Positions 1 to 7,810 of a DNA stretch of 25,224 bases are shown here, piece by piece. Below the pieces are notes generated by a model that ran no database searches, was not told where the DNA came from, and saw only the letters and a list, made by a program, of their open reading frames with translations. The stretch is from CAYLLE01 sp964384485 (GTDB lineage: Bacteria; Spirochaetota; Spirochaetia; CAYLLE01): positions 1-25,224 of the forward strand of contig CAYLLE010000040.1 in NCBI GenBank assembly GCA_964384485.1, given 5' to 3'. Position 1 is the stretch's first letter; every line of letters starts with the position of its first letter. The translations under genes were made by a program, and so were the position numbers.

Positions 1-32
1 TATGAAATTATGGCCTTTTCTTAATCACAAAA

Positions 33-74
33 GGAGTTGACCGGGATTTGCTGGGAGTTGACCGGGATTTGCTG
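33..74. repeat. Perfect tandem duplication of a 21-bp unit
   Basis: Two identical 21-bp copies lie head to tail (33-53 and 54-74). Each begins GGAGTTGACC and ends GGATTTGCTG. They sit upstream of the likely start of the first gene. 21 bp is a multiple of three, so the duplication would be silent for reading frame. No function is assigned; it may be replication slippage. Confidence 0.9.
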
Positions 75-158
75 CGGACGTACCCGGGGGCTTGCTGGTA
101 TGAACAGGATATTATACGGTACACTGGTTACCGCAGACAAATAAAGGAGCAGCACCCC

Positions 159-869
159 GTGAATTATCAGCTTGAAAATATTCCCGTCTGGAAAGCCTAT
201 GAAGCAGGAGCTTCCTGCCCGCTGTGTATCCTGGAAGACAAAGCCGAACGGCAATATATTTCTTTCTATCTCGGGAATTCGGTGATGGCCCCGGAGATAA
301 GGGTAAAGATAAATAAGTCAGGTTTTTGTCCCGATCATTGGAAACAGCTTCTGGCCGGCCGGAATAAATTGGGAATGTCATTAATGATATCTACCCATCT
401 GGAAACCATAAAACCGCTTTTGGAAAAAGTGATCAAAACCGGAATTAACACAGCGGGAAAGAAAGCCCAAAAAGAGGACACAGCCCCGGCGGGGATGGTC
501 CGGGAGTGCCCGGTCTGCGCCCGGATCGATCATGCCCTGGATAACTATTCCTATACCATTGTACATCTGTACAAAAATGAGCCCGATTTCCCTCCGGTTT
601 TTTCAGACTCTTCCGGATTCTGCCTTCCTCACACACCAAGAATGATTTCCATGGCTTCCCGTTTTCTGAATAAGAAGCAGAAGCCGCTGTTTATACATGA
701 TATGCAGAAGATATATCTCGGGAGAATCCAAAAATTGGAAGAAAATCTGAACGGATTCCAGCAGAAGTTTGATTACCGGAGCGAGGGAAAGGCAATGACC
801 CGGGAGGAGCAGGAGGCGGTCCGGGAAGCTGTTCTGTTTTTGGGGGGATCAATTGATGAAGATACCTGA
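159..869 (+). CDS. DUF6062 family protein with two CxxC/CxxH metal-site modules
   Basis: This is a 236-residue soluble protein with no signal peptide that resembles the DUF6062 family; its function is unknown. What is visible is a repeated cysteine pattern. Module one has C20-x2-C23 (CPLC) and then C57-x2-H60 (FCPDH). Module two has C117-x2-C120 (CPVC) and then C155-x2-H158 (FCLPH). Each set could make a Cys3-His site, so zinc or another metal is a reasonable inference, and the pattern suggests internal duplication. The last 50 residues are charged and helical. I chose GTG at 159 because AAAGGAG lies 9 bases upstream. The frame stays open upstream to a TTG at 48, but that extension runs through the 21-bp tandem repeat. 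The gene ends 66 bp before an ArsR-type regulator on the same strand. Confidence 0.8.
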   Translation: MNYQLENIPVWKAYEAGASCPLCILEDKAERQYISFYLGNSVMAPEIRVKINKSGFCPDHWKQLLAGRNKLGMSLMISTHLETIKPLLEKVIKTGINTAGKKAQKEDTAPAGMVRECPVCARIDHALDNYSYTIVHLYKNEPDFPPVFSDSSGFCLPHTPRMISMASRFLNKKQKPLFIHDMQKIYLGRIQKLEENLNGFQQKFDYRSEGKAMTREEQEAVREAVLFLGGSIDEDT

Positions 870-918
870 CTCTAATATCTCCAATATTTCCGTCTTGATA
901 AAGTTTCAAAGAGGTGGT

Positions 919-935
919 ACTCTATACAATATAGT
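919..935. promoter_or_regulatory. Imperfect palindrome before the ArsR-type gene
   Basis: ACTCTATACAATATAGT is a 17-bp dyad with two mismatched pairs around a central base. It separates the only nearby purine-rich ribosome-binding sequence (GAGGTGG, 911-917) from the ATG at 936, a spacing of about 18 bases. AT-rich dyads at the start of ArsR-family genes are often their own operators, so autoregulation is a reasonable inference. A short hairpin could alternatively bring the ribosome site nearer to the start codon. Confidence 0.45.
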
Positions 936-1223
936 ATGAACGATGTTAAGATTTGCTCCGATCAAACTATAAATGACCACGCGATGAAGCTGAAGGTGTG
1001 CGGCCATCCCCTGCGGCTTAAACTTCTTTGCATGATCTCCCGGGAGGAAAATCCCTGCGTCTCCGAATTGTGGGAGTGTCTCGATCAGCCACAACCGGTA
1101 ATTTCCCAGCATCTAGCCACGTTAAAACGGCATGGTATTGTTAACGCGGAAATCAGCGGGAACAGAAGGATTTACTCGATTATCGACCCCTTCGTCGAAG
1201 AGGTAATCAGAGCTATCAGCTGA
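936..1223 (+). CDS. ArsR/SmtB-family winged-helix transcriptional regulator
   Basis: This is a 95-residue winged-helix protein of usual ArsR length. The helix-turn-helix spans about residues 41-70, with the family pattern Q-P-VISQHLATLKRHGIV, followed by a beta-hairpin wing (GNRRIYSI) and a C-terminal dimerisation helix. Cysteines are at 7, 22, 32, 41 and 48. Aligned to E. coli-type ArsR (CVCDL), the first cysteine is kept (C41) but the second is Ser43, so the classical arsenite trio is incomplete. The ligand could be another metal, a redox signal or nothing metallic. It probably represses its own promoter through the dyad at 919-935. It may be co-transcribed with the upstream cysteine-rich gene. 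The ATG at 936 has a poorly spaced ribosome site; an internal ATG at 984 has none. Confidence 0.85.
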   Translation: MNDVKICSDQTINDHAMKLKVCGHPLRLKLLCMISREENPCVSELWECLDQPQPVISQHLATLKRHGIVNAEISGNRRIYSIIDPFVEEVIRAIS

Positions 1224-1287
1224 AGCCTGACCAGACCGAATTGCCCGGCCGGATTGCACTAGGACAGGCTGGATTTGTCTCCGGTTC

Positions 1288-2859
1288 CTAATTTGTCACC
1301 TTTGGCAGGGTATCCGCGATAAAATTGATCACCGCGGTGGCGACTCCGATGATTCCAGCCGCCCAGCCGGTAACCACTAAAATATTGGACATAGCCTTTT
1401 GAGTTCCCGCCCACAGATTTTTCCCTACAAGAATGTGATCTCCCGGTTTTACCGGTGTATCCAGATACACTTTCGTTTTCTCTCTGTCCGGAGTGATGAT
1501 ATATATCTTCGAATCGCTCCCCCGGTCGGGATGAATCCCCCTGGCTCGTTCGAGATAATCACGGACGGTATAACCGTTTACGTACCCGAATGAACCGCCG
1601 GAAACCACTTCACCGGAAACAAGTACATTCATGTTGGTAATTGGAACAACCAGATAATCTCCCGGAAGAAGGGTCATGTCCCGGTTCGCTTCCTTGGAAT
1701 CCCACAGTTCCTCCAGAAACGGAACCGGAATACGTTCTCCCGTCTCGGTGCGGAGAATGAAACTGTCTTCCGGCACGGCAAAGGGAGTGGGACCGCCCAT
1801 CTGCTTTAAAACACTCAACAGCGTCATACCCGGCCGGTAGGTAAGGGCGTACCGGACCGCCGAGGTGGGAACCGCCCGGGGGGTTTCACCCTCCTGGGGC
1901 TGCCCGTAGAGGGCTCCTTCGGCTATTACCTTTTCATGAGCGTCTTCCGCTGAGGGAATGGAGATCCTGTCTCCGCTTTTAAGCACTAAATCGGCAGGAT
2001 TTGCTTCCTGCAGTTTGTCGAAATCGAGCCGCTCGTACCGGCTGTTCTCGCCGACCCTGAGGGCATAGGCTTCGCTTATCTGGGCGGCTGGATCCAATCC
2101 CCCGGCCAGGGCGATTATATCGTTTAAAGTTTCATCCGGCAGGATCTCGTAAATCCCCGGCTCTACTACTGCACCGGTTAAATTGACAAAACTTTCAATT
2201 TCCGGGATAAAAATACGGTCTCCCGGCCTGACGTACGGGTTTTCTGCTGTTTCTCCATGAGTATAGAAGTCAAGGAGATCGTACGTCCGTCTGCTGGTTT
2301 CCGAAAGAACCGATACCCGCCGTATACTGCCGTTTTCGGTGAACCCTCCCGCGTAGTCGACCACTTCGGTCAACCGTGTAAACGAATTAGCCATGGTCCA
2401 TCCGGGGAAATACACGCTGCCGTAGACCATTATCTCGAAGGGAGCCGGTTTGCTCAGCCTGAAATCGGCATAGTCAAGCAGCAGGGCCTTCTTTACCCGG
2501 CTGATCACTTCCTCTCTGAGTTCCGTAAAGGACAAGCCTTCCGCGTCCATGGTTCCGATAACCGGAATTTCGATGCTATAGTCATTCTGAAGGATCAGGG
2601 GATACTGTACGAGCGGGCTTTCTCCTCCCTGGGCCGCTCCGAAATCAATAAGGAGCAGGTATTCATCACCCGGGAAGGGCATATAATCTTCCATATGCAG
2701 AATCTGTCTGCTTAAATCTCCTTCAAGCTGCCGGGGTCTGGTTATTTCCTCCGGTTCTTTGCTTCCGTACCCATTTTCTGATTCCTGGGTGTATACGGGC
2801 ATCATTGCGAGTAACAGAGCTAAAACTAAAATAACTGCGGTGGGTCGGTAAAGATTCAT
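1288..2859 (-). CDS. SLBB-domain polysaccharide-export-like periplasmic/outer-membrane protein
   Basis: This is a 523-residue exported protein. Residues 1-24 form a signal peptide (hydrophobic core then PVYTQ) with no lipobox cysteine. A poly-export-type segment around residues 90-140 (IEIPVIGTMDAEGLSFTELREEV) is followed by several SLBB-like beta-grasp repeats with signatures such as VYGSVYFPGWT, LTGAVVEPGIY and VSGEVVSGGSF, each followed by a 'PGD.I.IP' loop. The C-terminal 30 residues contain a hydrophobic helix, recalling the membrane helix of Wza-type exporters. Family knowledge suggests a channel or scaffold for surface polysaccharide. No Wzc kinase, polymerase or glycosyltransferase is adjacent, so it may act with partners elsewhere or have another envelope role. 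It has no ribosome binding site; a promoter with -10 TAATAT puts the RNA start at or next to the ATG. Confidence 0.8.
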   Translation of the reverse strand: MNLYRPTAVILVLALLLAMMPVYTQESENGYGSKEPEEITRPRQLEGDLSRQILHMEDYMPFPGDEYLLLIDFGAAQGGESPLVQYPLILQNDYSIEIPVIGTMDAEGLSFTELREEVISRVKKALLLDYADFRLSKPAPFEIMVYGSVYFPGWTMANSFTRLTEVVDYAGGFTENGSIRRVSVLSETSRRTYDLLDFYTHGETAENPYVRPGDRIFIPEIESFVNLTGAVVEPGIYEILPDETLNDIIALAGGLDPAAQISEAYALRVGENSRYERLDFDKLQEANPADLVLKSGDRISIPSAEDAHEKVIAEGALYGQPQEGETPRAVPTSAVRYALTYRPGMTLLSVLKQMGGPTPFAVPEDSFILRTETGERIPVPFLEELWDSKEANRDMTLLPGDYLVVPITNMNVLVSGEVVSGGSFGYVNGYTVRDYLERARGIHPDRGSDSKIYIITPDREKTKVYLDTPVKPGDHILVGKNLWAGTQKAMSNILVVTGWAAGIIGVATAVINFIADTLPKVTN

Positions 2860-2894
2860 ACCGAAATATTATCAGGATATTGAAGACTAGGCAA
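2859..2894 (-). promoter_or_regulatory. Candidate promoter of the SLBB gene (leaderless)
   Basis: On the minus strand, -35 TTGCCT (2894-2889), a 17-bp spacer and -10 TAATAT (2871-2866, preceded by TG as in extended -10 promoters) predict a start at about 2859, which is the A of the ATG. No Shine-Dalgarno sequence is present. Confidence 0.45.
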
Positions 2895-2917
2895 TATTAC
2901 GGGTATCCTGAGACCAA
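2880..2917 (+). promoter_or_regulatory. Candidate promoter of aroB (leaderless)
   Basis: -35 TTGAAG (2880-2885), an 18-bp spacer and -10 TATCCT (2904-2909) predict RNA starting at about 2916-2917, the A of the aroB ATG. The match to consensus is moderate (4 of 6 in each box). There is no Shine-Dalgarno sequence upstream of the ATG. The -35 overlaps the -35 side of the divergent SLBB promoter. Confidence 0.4.
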
Positions 2918-3957
2918 TGAGCATACTTAACAAATTTACGTTCGGAGAGTTTACAACCTCTGTAATTTGTTCCGGTGCAAATACCCTGTGGGACGGGCTG
3001 CGGGATAACCGCGTGGTCGGGGTGCTTGACCGGGGCGCCGCCGAGGCATATCCGGAAGAGACCGGCGGTTTTCCCGGATCAGCCGCTGTGCTTGAGCCGG
3101 GGGAAGAGCAGAAAACCTGGGATAGTGTGGAATCGATTCTGCGTCTGGGAGTATCCGAAGGGATGAACCGGGACGGTATTATCGCCGGCGCGGGGGGCGG
3201 CGTGGTGTGCGATATTGCCGCGTTCGCCGCCTCGGTTTTTAACCGGGGGTGCGGGCTCATTTTGGTTCCGACTACCCTGCTGGCTATGGTGGATGCATCC
3301 CTGGGCGGAAAAACCGGGATCAACTTCTCCGGTTATAAAAACCTGGTTGGAACGTTCTATCCCGCCCGGGAGGTGCGGATATATGTGCGATTCCTTGAAC
3401 GGCTCCCCGGCAGGGAGTACAAAAGCGGGATGGCCGAAGTCATTAAGACAGCGCTCTTAGGCGAGCCGGAACTCAGGAATAGTTTGGATCAGGAGAAGGA
3501 AGGGTGGATGAATAGAGACTCCGGTGTCCTCGCGGACGGTATCGGCTATTGTCTCGGTCTGAAGGGACGGATAGTGGAAGAGGATCTCCGGGAGGGAGGA
3601 AAACGGGCTCTTCTCAATTTCGGCCACACCTTCGGCCACGCCCTGGAATCCGCAGCCGGTTTGGGGAATATTACCCATGGTGAAGCGGTGGCGTGGGGAA
3701 TGGCGAAGGCCCTCGAAGCGGGAGTCGAGACCGGCATTACCAGCCGGTCATACCGGAATATGTGTAAAAAGCTTATCGAATCTTATGGTTTTGATACCGG
3801 CATTAAGGTGGAAAATTTCGATACATTTAAGGCAGCCCTCCTGCGGGACAAAAAAAACCGGAAGGGAGAGGTGCGGTTTATCCTGCAGCGGGATTTTGGA
3901 GATACGGTAATAACTCCGCTGGATCCGGATCTGGTACGCAGGATTGTGACATCCTAA
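2917..3957 (+). CDS. aroB: 3-dehydroquinate synthase
   Basis: AroB converts DAHP to 3-dehydroquinate, the second step of the shikimate pathway, using NAD and a divalent metal (Zn or Co) in the cytoplasm. The 346-residue length is normal. Signatures are the nucleotide-binding GAGGGVVCD (residues 91-99), the phosphate/NAD segment PTTLLAMVDASLGGKTGIN (118-136), metal ligand E174 in GMAEVIKTALL, H237 with H241 in NFGHTFGHALE, and H254 in THGEAVAWGM. No other aromatic-pathway gene is adjacent. Its stop codon TAA (3955-3957) overlaps the stop codon of the convergent helicase gene. The start lacks a ribosome binding site, consistent with the predicted leaderless transcript. Confidence 0.96.
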   Translation: MSILNKFTFGEFTTSVICSGANTLWDGLRDNRVVGVLDRGAAEAYPEETGGFPGSAAVLEPGEEQKTWDSVESILRLGVSEGMNRDGIIAGAGGGVVCDIAAFAASVFNRGCGLILVPTTLLAMVDASLGGKTGINFSGYKNLVGTFYPAREVRIYVRFLERLPGREYKSGMAEVIKTALLGEPELRNSLDQEKEGWMNRDSGVLADGIGYCLGLKGRIVEEDLREGGKRALLNFGHTFGHALESAAGLGNITHGEAVAWGMAKALEAGVETGITSRSYRNMCKKLIESYGFDTGIKVENFDTFKAALLRDKKNRKGEVRFILQRDFGDTVITPLDPDLVRRIVTS

Positions 3958-6434
3958 AACGATTCCAGGAGTTTGATCAGCCGGCGGTATGTTCTGTTCA
4001 GGGATTCCGCTGATGTTTCGTCTAAATCTTCCGGGAGTTCATCGGTCAGGATTTCCAGGCTGGAAAGGGATTCCGTTACAGCGGTTGAAAAATTACGGAC
4101 AGTACGGAGGATATAGCCACCGTGACTGTCGCTGAACAGTCCGGTGAAACCCAGGGTGGTGCTTCCCTTTTTTACCGGCCGGATTTTCAATATCCGGTCA
4201 AGGTTAACGCAGAGTTCCGGTATGTTTCCGCTTGAGAATCTTCTTCTGCCGGCGTCTCGGGTTTCCAGATCCCGGGGAAGGTCGATATGCCTGATAATCG
4301 GTATGAGTTTTTTCAGTTTGTATCCGTTTAACAAGGTGTAATTTCCGTACAGGATTCTCCCCCTGAGGTTGTTGTACTGCGGAATAAGGGGGGCGTTTTT
4401 CTGCTTGATTTCCCGGGCAATGCTGTCCCAGGGAAGGAGGGCAATTTTTTTCTTTTTCCCTTTATACGGTTCCAGGGTAAAAATTTCCGCGCCTATCTTA
4501 ATCTGCCAGGTGGTATCCCGCTTCTTTTCCGCGGTTTTTTTATTTCCCTTCCCGTGAAGCATCAGGTTCCGGGCTATTTCAGGTGAAATCCGGGGGAGCC
4601 ACGATTCCTCCAGCGGTGAAACCGATCTGGCCCACATTTTCGAAGTCCGGACAATTTCTCCCGCCACGATATACTGGGGTGTTTCCTTGAACAGTACCGA
4701 ACCGGGATGGATCTGCACCTTCTCGGCGGTCAGACTCCGGTAGGCCCATTTTCCTGACCGGGCGCACACAAACTGTATCAGTCCCTTGGCGCAGGCGCAG
4801 AGAAAGTCCGATACGGGACCCCCTTCCTGAAGGGGAATGTTCATCTCCGATACGATTTCGGAAAGCTGTGTTTCGATGTTCGCTATCTCGTCCATGGTTT
4901 GACGGTCCAGATAATACGTCTCACAGAACCGGTCCTTGTCTTTTGCCGGTTTATATGCCTTGAGCAGTTTAAGGTAGGAGACAAAATCACCGTGATCGTC
5001 TCTGAATGAATGGTGTGCCTTCCGTGCGGCAACCTCTTCACCCTGGGGCAGAATGAAGGGGGTGTGGGCGGTCAGGAAAGATGTGGCGGTTATCACTTCC
5101 CGAATTACTCCGGGAAATGTACGGATTGCCGCGACGATCATCCGGGAATGTTTCGGGAGAAGGGGAAAACGGGCCATCATTCTCCCGATCGAAGAAAGGG
5201 TGTTTTCCGGCGTCAGGGCTTCAAGGAGCCGGAGGGTTTCCACGGCTCCGAGTATACCGGCTTTTGGGGGCGGTGAAATGAAATTGAAGGTGTCGAATTC
5301 GGTAATCCCGATTTCGGCCATCCGGAGCACTACCTCGGACAGATCGGTGCGGAATATTTCTTCCAGGGTGAACAGGCTGCGGTGTTCGAAATCTTCCTTG
5401 TAGTAGAGCCGGTAGCATGTGCCGGGTCTGGTTCTTCCGGCTCTGCCTTTCCGCTGATTGCTCGATGCCTGAGAAATTGGACCTTCAATCAGTGAAGACG
5501 TGTAGGTCCTGGGATTGTAAAAATTCATTTTGGCGAGGCCGGAATCAATCACCTGGGTAATGCCGTCGATGGTGACACTGGTTTCCGCGATATTCGTCGC
5601 CACAACCACTTTTGTTTTTCCCGCGGGCGCAGGAGGGAATACCCGTTCCTGCTCCTCTTTGCTGAGCCGGGAATAGAGAGGTAAAATGTGGAGCTTCCGG
5701 CGGGCATTTTGAATCATACCGAGTTCATCGATACAGTCCTTTATCATTTTTTCACCGGAAAGAAATATGAGAAAATCTCCGGGCGTCTCTTTTTTGTTCA
5801 CGGATCGGTCGACAATTTTTCTGATTGTCTCGAGGAGTCCTTCGTATGTATCGGACTGGGGGGGAGAATAGACCACTTTAACCGGATACATGGGAGTATC
5901 GATCCGGACCACCGGGCAGGACCAGAAATATTCGGAAAAAACCTCCGCGTTAATAGTGGCCGAGGAGACAATAACACGGAAATTCGGCCGTTCTTCCAGA
6001 ACCCGTTTCAGCAGACCCAGGATGAAGTCGATATTCAGACTCCGTTCGTGGGCTTCATCGACAATGATTGCCCCGTATTCGGAAAGATAATAATCGGCCT
6101 TCATTTCCTGAAGCAGAATACCGTCGGTCATTATCTTGACCCGTGTATCCGGTCCGGTCTCGTCTTCGAAACGCATTTTATAGCCCACGAATCCCCCAAC
6201 CGGGGAGTTAAGCTGATTTGAGATATAGTCGCAGACCGACAGGGTCGCAATGCGTCTGGGCTGGGTTACCCCGATCACCCCCTGTTCGGCGTAGCCGGCT
6301 TCGTGGAGTATAAGCGGGAGCTGGGTCGTTTTTCCGGATCCGGTAGGACTTTCCACAACAATGACCTGATGCTCCTTCAGGGCATCAATTATCCGCTCCC
6401 GCTCCTGATAAACAGGAAGATTCTGAGATATCAT
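3954..6434 (-). CDS. hrpA: HrpA-like DEAH-box ATP-dependent RNA helicase
   Basis: This is an 826-residue SF2 DEAH helicase. Visible motifs are the P-loop SPTGSGKTTQ (residues 29-38), TQPRR (58-62), DEAH (126-129), SSAT (157-160), TNIAETSVTIDG (280-291) and motif VI QRKGRAGR (327-334). A ratchet/HA2-like helical region and a C-terminal OB-type region follow. The protein is much shorter than the ~1300-residue E. coli HrpA because the long C-terminal extension is absent; motif sequences favour HrpA over HrpB. A role in RNA remodelling or ribosome rescue is inferred from the family. An in-frame TTG at 6449 would overlap the end of hisS by 11 bp; I prefer the ATG at 6434, four bases after the hisS stop. 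It probably forms an operon with hisS. Confidence 0.9.
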   Translation of the reverse strand: MISQNLPVYQERERIIDALKEHQVIVVESPTGSGKTTQLPLILHEAGYAEQGVIGVTQPRRIATLSVCDYISNQLNSPVGGFVGYKMRFEDETGPDTRVKIMTDGILLQEMKADYYLSEYGAIIVDEAHERSLNIDFILGLLKRVLEERPNFRVIVSSATINAEVFSEYFWSCPVVRIDTPMYPVKVVYSPPQSDTYEGLLETIRKIVDRSVNKKETPGDFLIFLSGEKMIKDCIDELGMIQNARRKLHILPLYSRLSKEEQERVFPPAPAGKTKVVVATNIAETSVTIDGITQVIDSGLAKMNFYNPRTYTSSLIEGPISQASSNQRKGRAGRTRPGTCYRLYYKEDFEHRSLFTLEEIFRTDLSEVVLRMAEIGITEFDTFNFISPPPKAGILGAVETLRLLEALTPENTLSSIGRMMARFPLLPKHSRMIVAAIRTFPGVIREVITATSFLTAHTPFILPQGEEVAARKAHHSFRDDHGDFVSYLKLLKAYKPAKDKDRFCETYYLDRQTMDEIANIETQLSEIVSEMNIPLQEGGPVSDFLCACAKGLIQFVCARSGKWAYRSLTAEKVQIHPGSVLFKETPQYIVAGEIVRTSKMWARSVSPLEESWLPRISPEIARNLMLHGKGNKKTAEKKRDTTWQIKIGAEIFTLEPYKGKKKKIALLPWDSIAREIKQKNAPLIPQYNNLRGRILYGNYTLLNGYKLKKLIPIIRHIDLPRDLETRDAGRRRFSSGNIPELCVNLDRILKIRPVKKGSTTLGFTGLFSDSHGGYILRTVRNFSTAVTESLSSLEILTDELPEDLDETSAESLNRTYRRLIKLLESF

Positions 6435-6438
6435 AATC

Positions 6439-7755
6439 TTATTTACCAAGCAGACGGGCGGCTGTCTGGACCGCGTTCTTTTCGTCCAGATTCGGGAAAC
6501 TCTCCCGGGTTACCAGGTTCTTTAGATTGACCCTTCCCTCCCGGATTTCGTCTTCTCCGCAGATGATCCCTAACGGAATATTCCGCCGTTCGGCGTACGC
6601 GAACTGGGCGGCTATTTTTTTCGGTTCCGGGAAAACTTCACTTCCCATTCCGTGATTCCGGAAATTCTCCGCCAGCCGGTGATAAAACGGGAGAAATTTT
6701 TCGTCCATGCAGAAAATCAATACATTACCGGGATAATCCGGCGCGGAAGATGCCTCCATCCCCTCCAAGGCGGCCAGAAGCCGGTCTAACCCGATCGAAC
6801 CTCCGACGCCGGGGATCTGTTCCTTGGTATAGAGGGAAGCAAGATCGTTGTACCGTCCGCCGCCGCAGACGCTTCCGATGGACGGATTTCCGGTGAGAAA
6901 GGTTTCGAAAACAAGACCGGTGTAGTAATCGAGTCCCCGGGTGATGGAGGGATCAATAACCGCCGATCCGGCGAGTTCGGTATTTTCTATAAGGGATAAA
7001 AGTGACCGGAGCCGTTCCACGGCGGGATCATCATCTCCTACTGCCGATGCCATGGCGTCCAAAGTTTCGGCCGAGGTATTTTTCTTTTCGATAAAAGCAA
7101 GTATTTTTCCGGCAGCAGCTTCGCCGGTTATGTCCGTGAGCTCCTGTTTTACTTTCTCCTCGCCGATCTTTGCTATCTTGTCCACGGTCCGGAGAATTTC
7201 GGTGTCCCTGTTTGCCGTACCGAGTCTGGAGAGGAGGGACCTGAATACACCGCGGTGGGATACGCGGATTATCACATCACCCACCCCTATTTTTCTAAAC
7301 GAGGCGTCTACCATGGACAGAACCTCGAAATCGGCCGAAACACTGTCGGCGCCGACGATATCAAAGTCACACTGATAAAACTCCCTGAACCGTCCCCGCT
7401 GGGTGTTCTCACCCCGGTACGCCTTGCCGATGTGGTAACGCCGGAAGGGCAGCTGAAGTTCCTGCAGATGCAAAGCGATATACCGGGCAAAGGGAACGGT
7501 AAGATCGAACCGCATAGCCACATCCCGTCCGCCGTGATCTTCGAACCGGTAGATCTGCTTGTCGGTCTCCCCGCTTCCTTTTCCAAGCAGGATCTCGGTA
7601 TATTCCAGGATAGGCGTGTCGATGGGGACAAAGCCGAAGCTCTCGAACGTCTCTTCCAGTTTCCGTTGAAGTTCTTTCCGTTTTAGTTCCTCTGCGGGCA
7701 GAGAATCCCGGAACCCTTTGAGGACCCGGGGTTCGATTATCTTTTTCTTTTCCAT
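6439..7755 (-). CDS. hisS: Histidyl-tRNA synthetase
   Basis: HisRS charges tRNA-His with histidine in the cytoplasm. The 438-residue class II enzyme shows motif 2 (RRYHIGKAYRGENTQRGR, about 105-122, then FREFYQCDFD), the histidine-specific loop RGLDYYTGLVFE (around 270-281), the glycine-rich GGGRYNDL, and motif 3 GSIGLDRLLAALE. The C-terminal anticodon-binding domain includes NVLIFCMDE and the LGIICGEDEI strand. The start ATG has GGAG seven bases upstream. That site lies at the base of a long hairpin (7764-7796), which suggests translational control. The gene is 55 bp downstream of the URO-D-like gene on the same strand and directly precedes the helicase gene. Confidence 0.96.
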   Translation of the reverse strand: MEKKKIIEPRVLKGFRDSLPAEELKRKELQRKLEETFESFGFVPIDTPILEYTEILLGKGSGETDKQIYRFEDHGGRDVAMRFDLTVPFARYIALHLQELQLPFRRYHIGKAYRGENTQRGRFREFYQCDFDIVGADSVSADFEVLSMVDASFRKIGVGDVIIRVSHRGVFRSLLSRLGTANRDTEILRTVDKIAKIGEEKVKQELTDITGEAAAGKILAFIEKKNTSAETLDAMASAVGDDDPAVERLRSLLSLIENTELAGSAVIDPSITRGLDYYTGLVFETFLTGNPSIGSVCGGGRYNDLASLYTKEQIPGVGGSIGLDRLLAALEGMEASSAPDYPGNVLIFCMDEKFLPFYHRLAENFRNHGMGSEVFPEPKKIAAQFAYAERRNIPLGIICGEDEIREGRVNLKNLVTRESFPNLDEKNAVQTAARLLGK

Positions 7756-7763
7756 TATTATGC

Positions 7764-7796
7764 TCCATCTCCATAATATGGGTATGGAAAGATGGA
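7764..7796 (-). promoter_or_regulatory. Hairpin sequestering the hisS ribosome binding site
   Basis: In the minus-strand RNA, the 5' arm TCCATCTTTCCATA (7796-7783) pairs with TATGGAGATGGA (7775-7764). This gives a 12-bp stem with a 2-nt bulge and a 7-nt loop. The 3' arm contains the GGA of the hisS Shine-Dalgarno sequence. No T-run follows, so it is not a terminator. It could limit hisS translation, protect an mRNA end, or respond to temperature or a protein. Confidence 0.6.
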
Positions 7797-7810
7797 ATCA
7801 ATAGAGAGAG

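Noticed and set aside
2..40. Short open frame at the window start that ends in TGA at 38-40
   Set aside because: Could be the tail of an upstream gene or chance; too little sequence to support either.
48..158. N-terminal extension of the DUF6062 gene from TTG 48
   Set aside because: It runs through the tandem repeat and has no family-like sequence; GTG 159 has a good ribosome site.
1224..1287. Possible terminator between the convergent ArsR-type and SLBB genes
   Set aside because: No stem longer than about four base pairs with a T-run was found on either strand.
2257..2715. Open frames opposite the SLBB, hisS, helicase and GH2-like genes
   Set aside because: They are antisense shadows without ribosome sites or recognisable domains.
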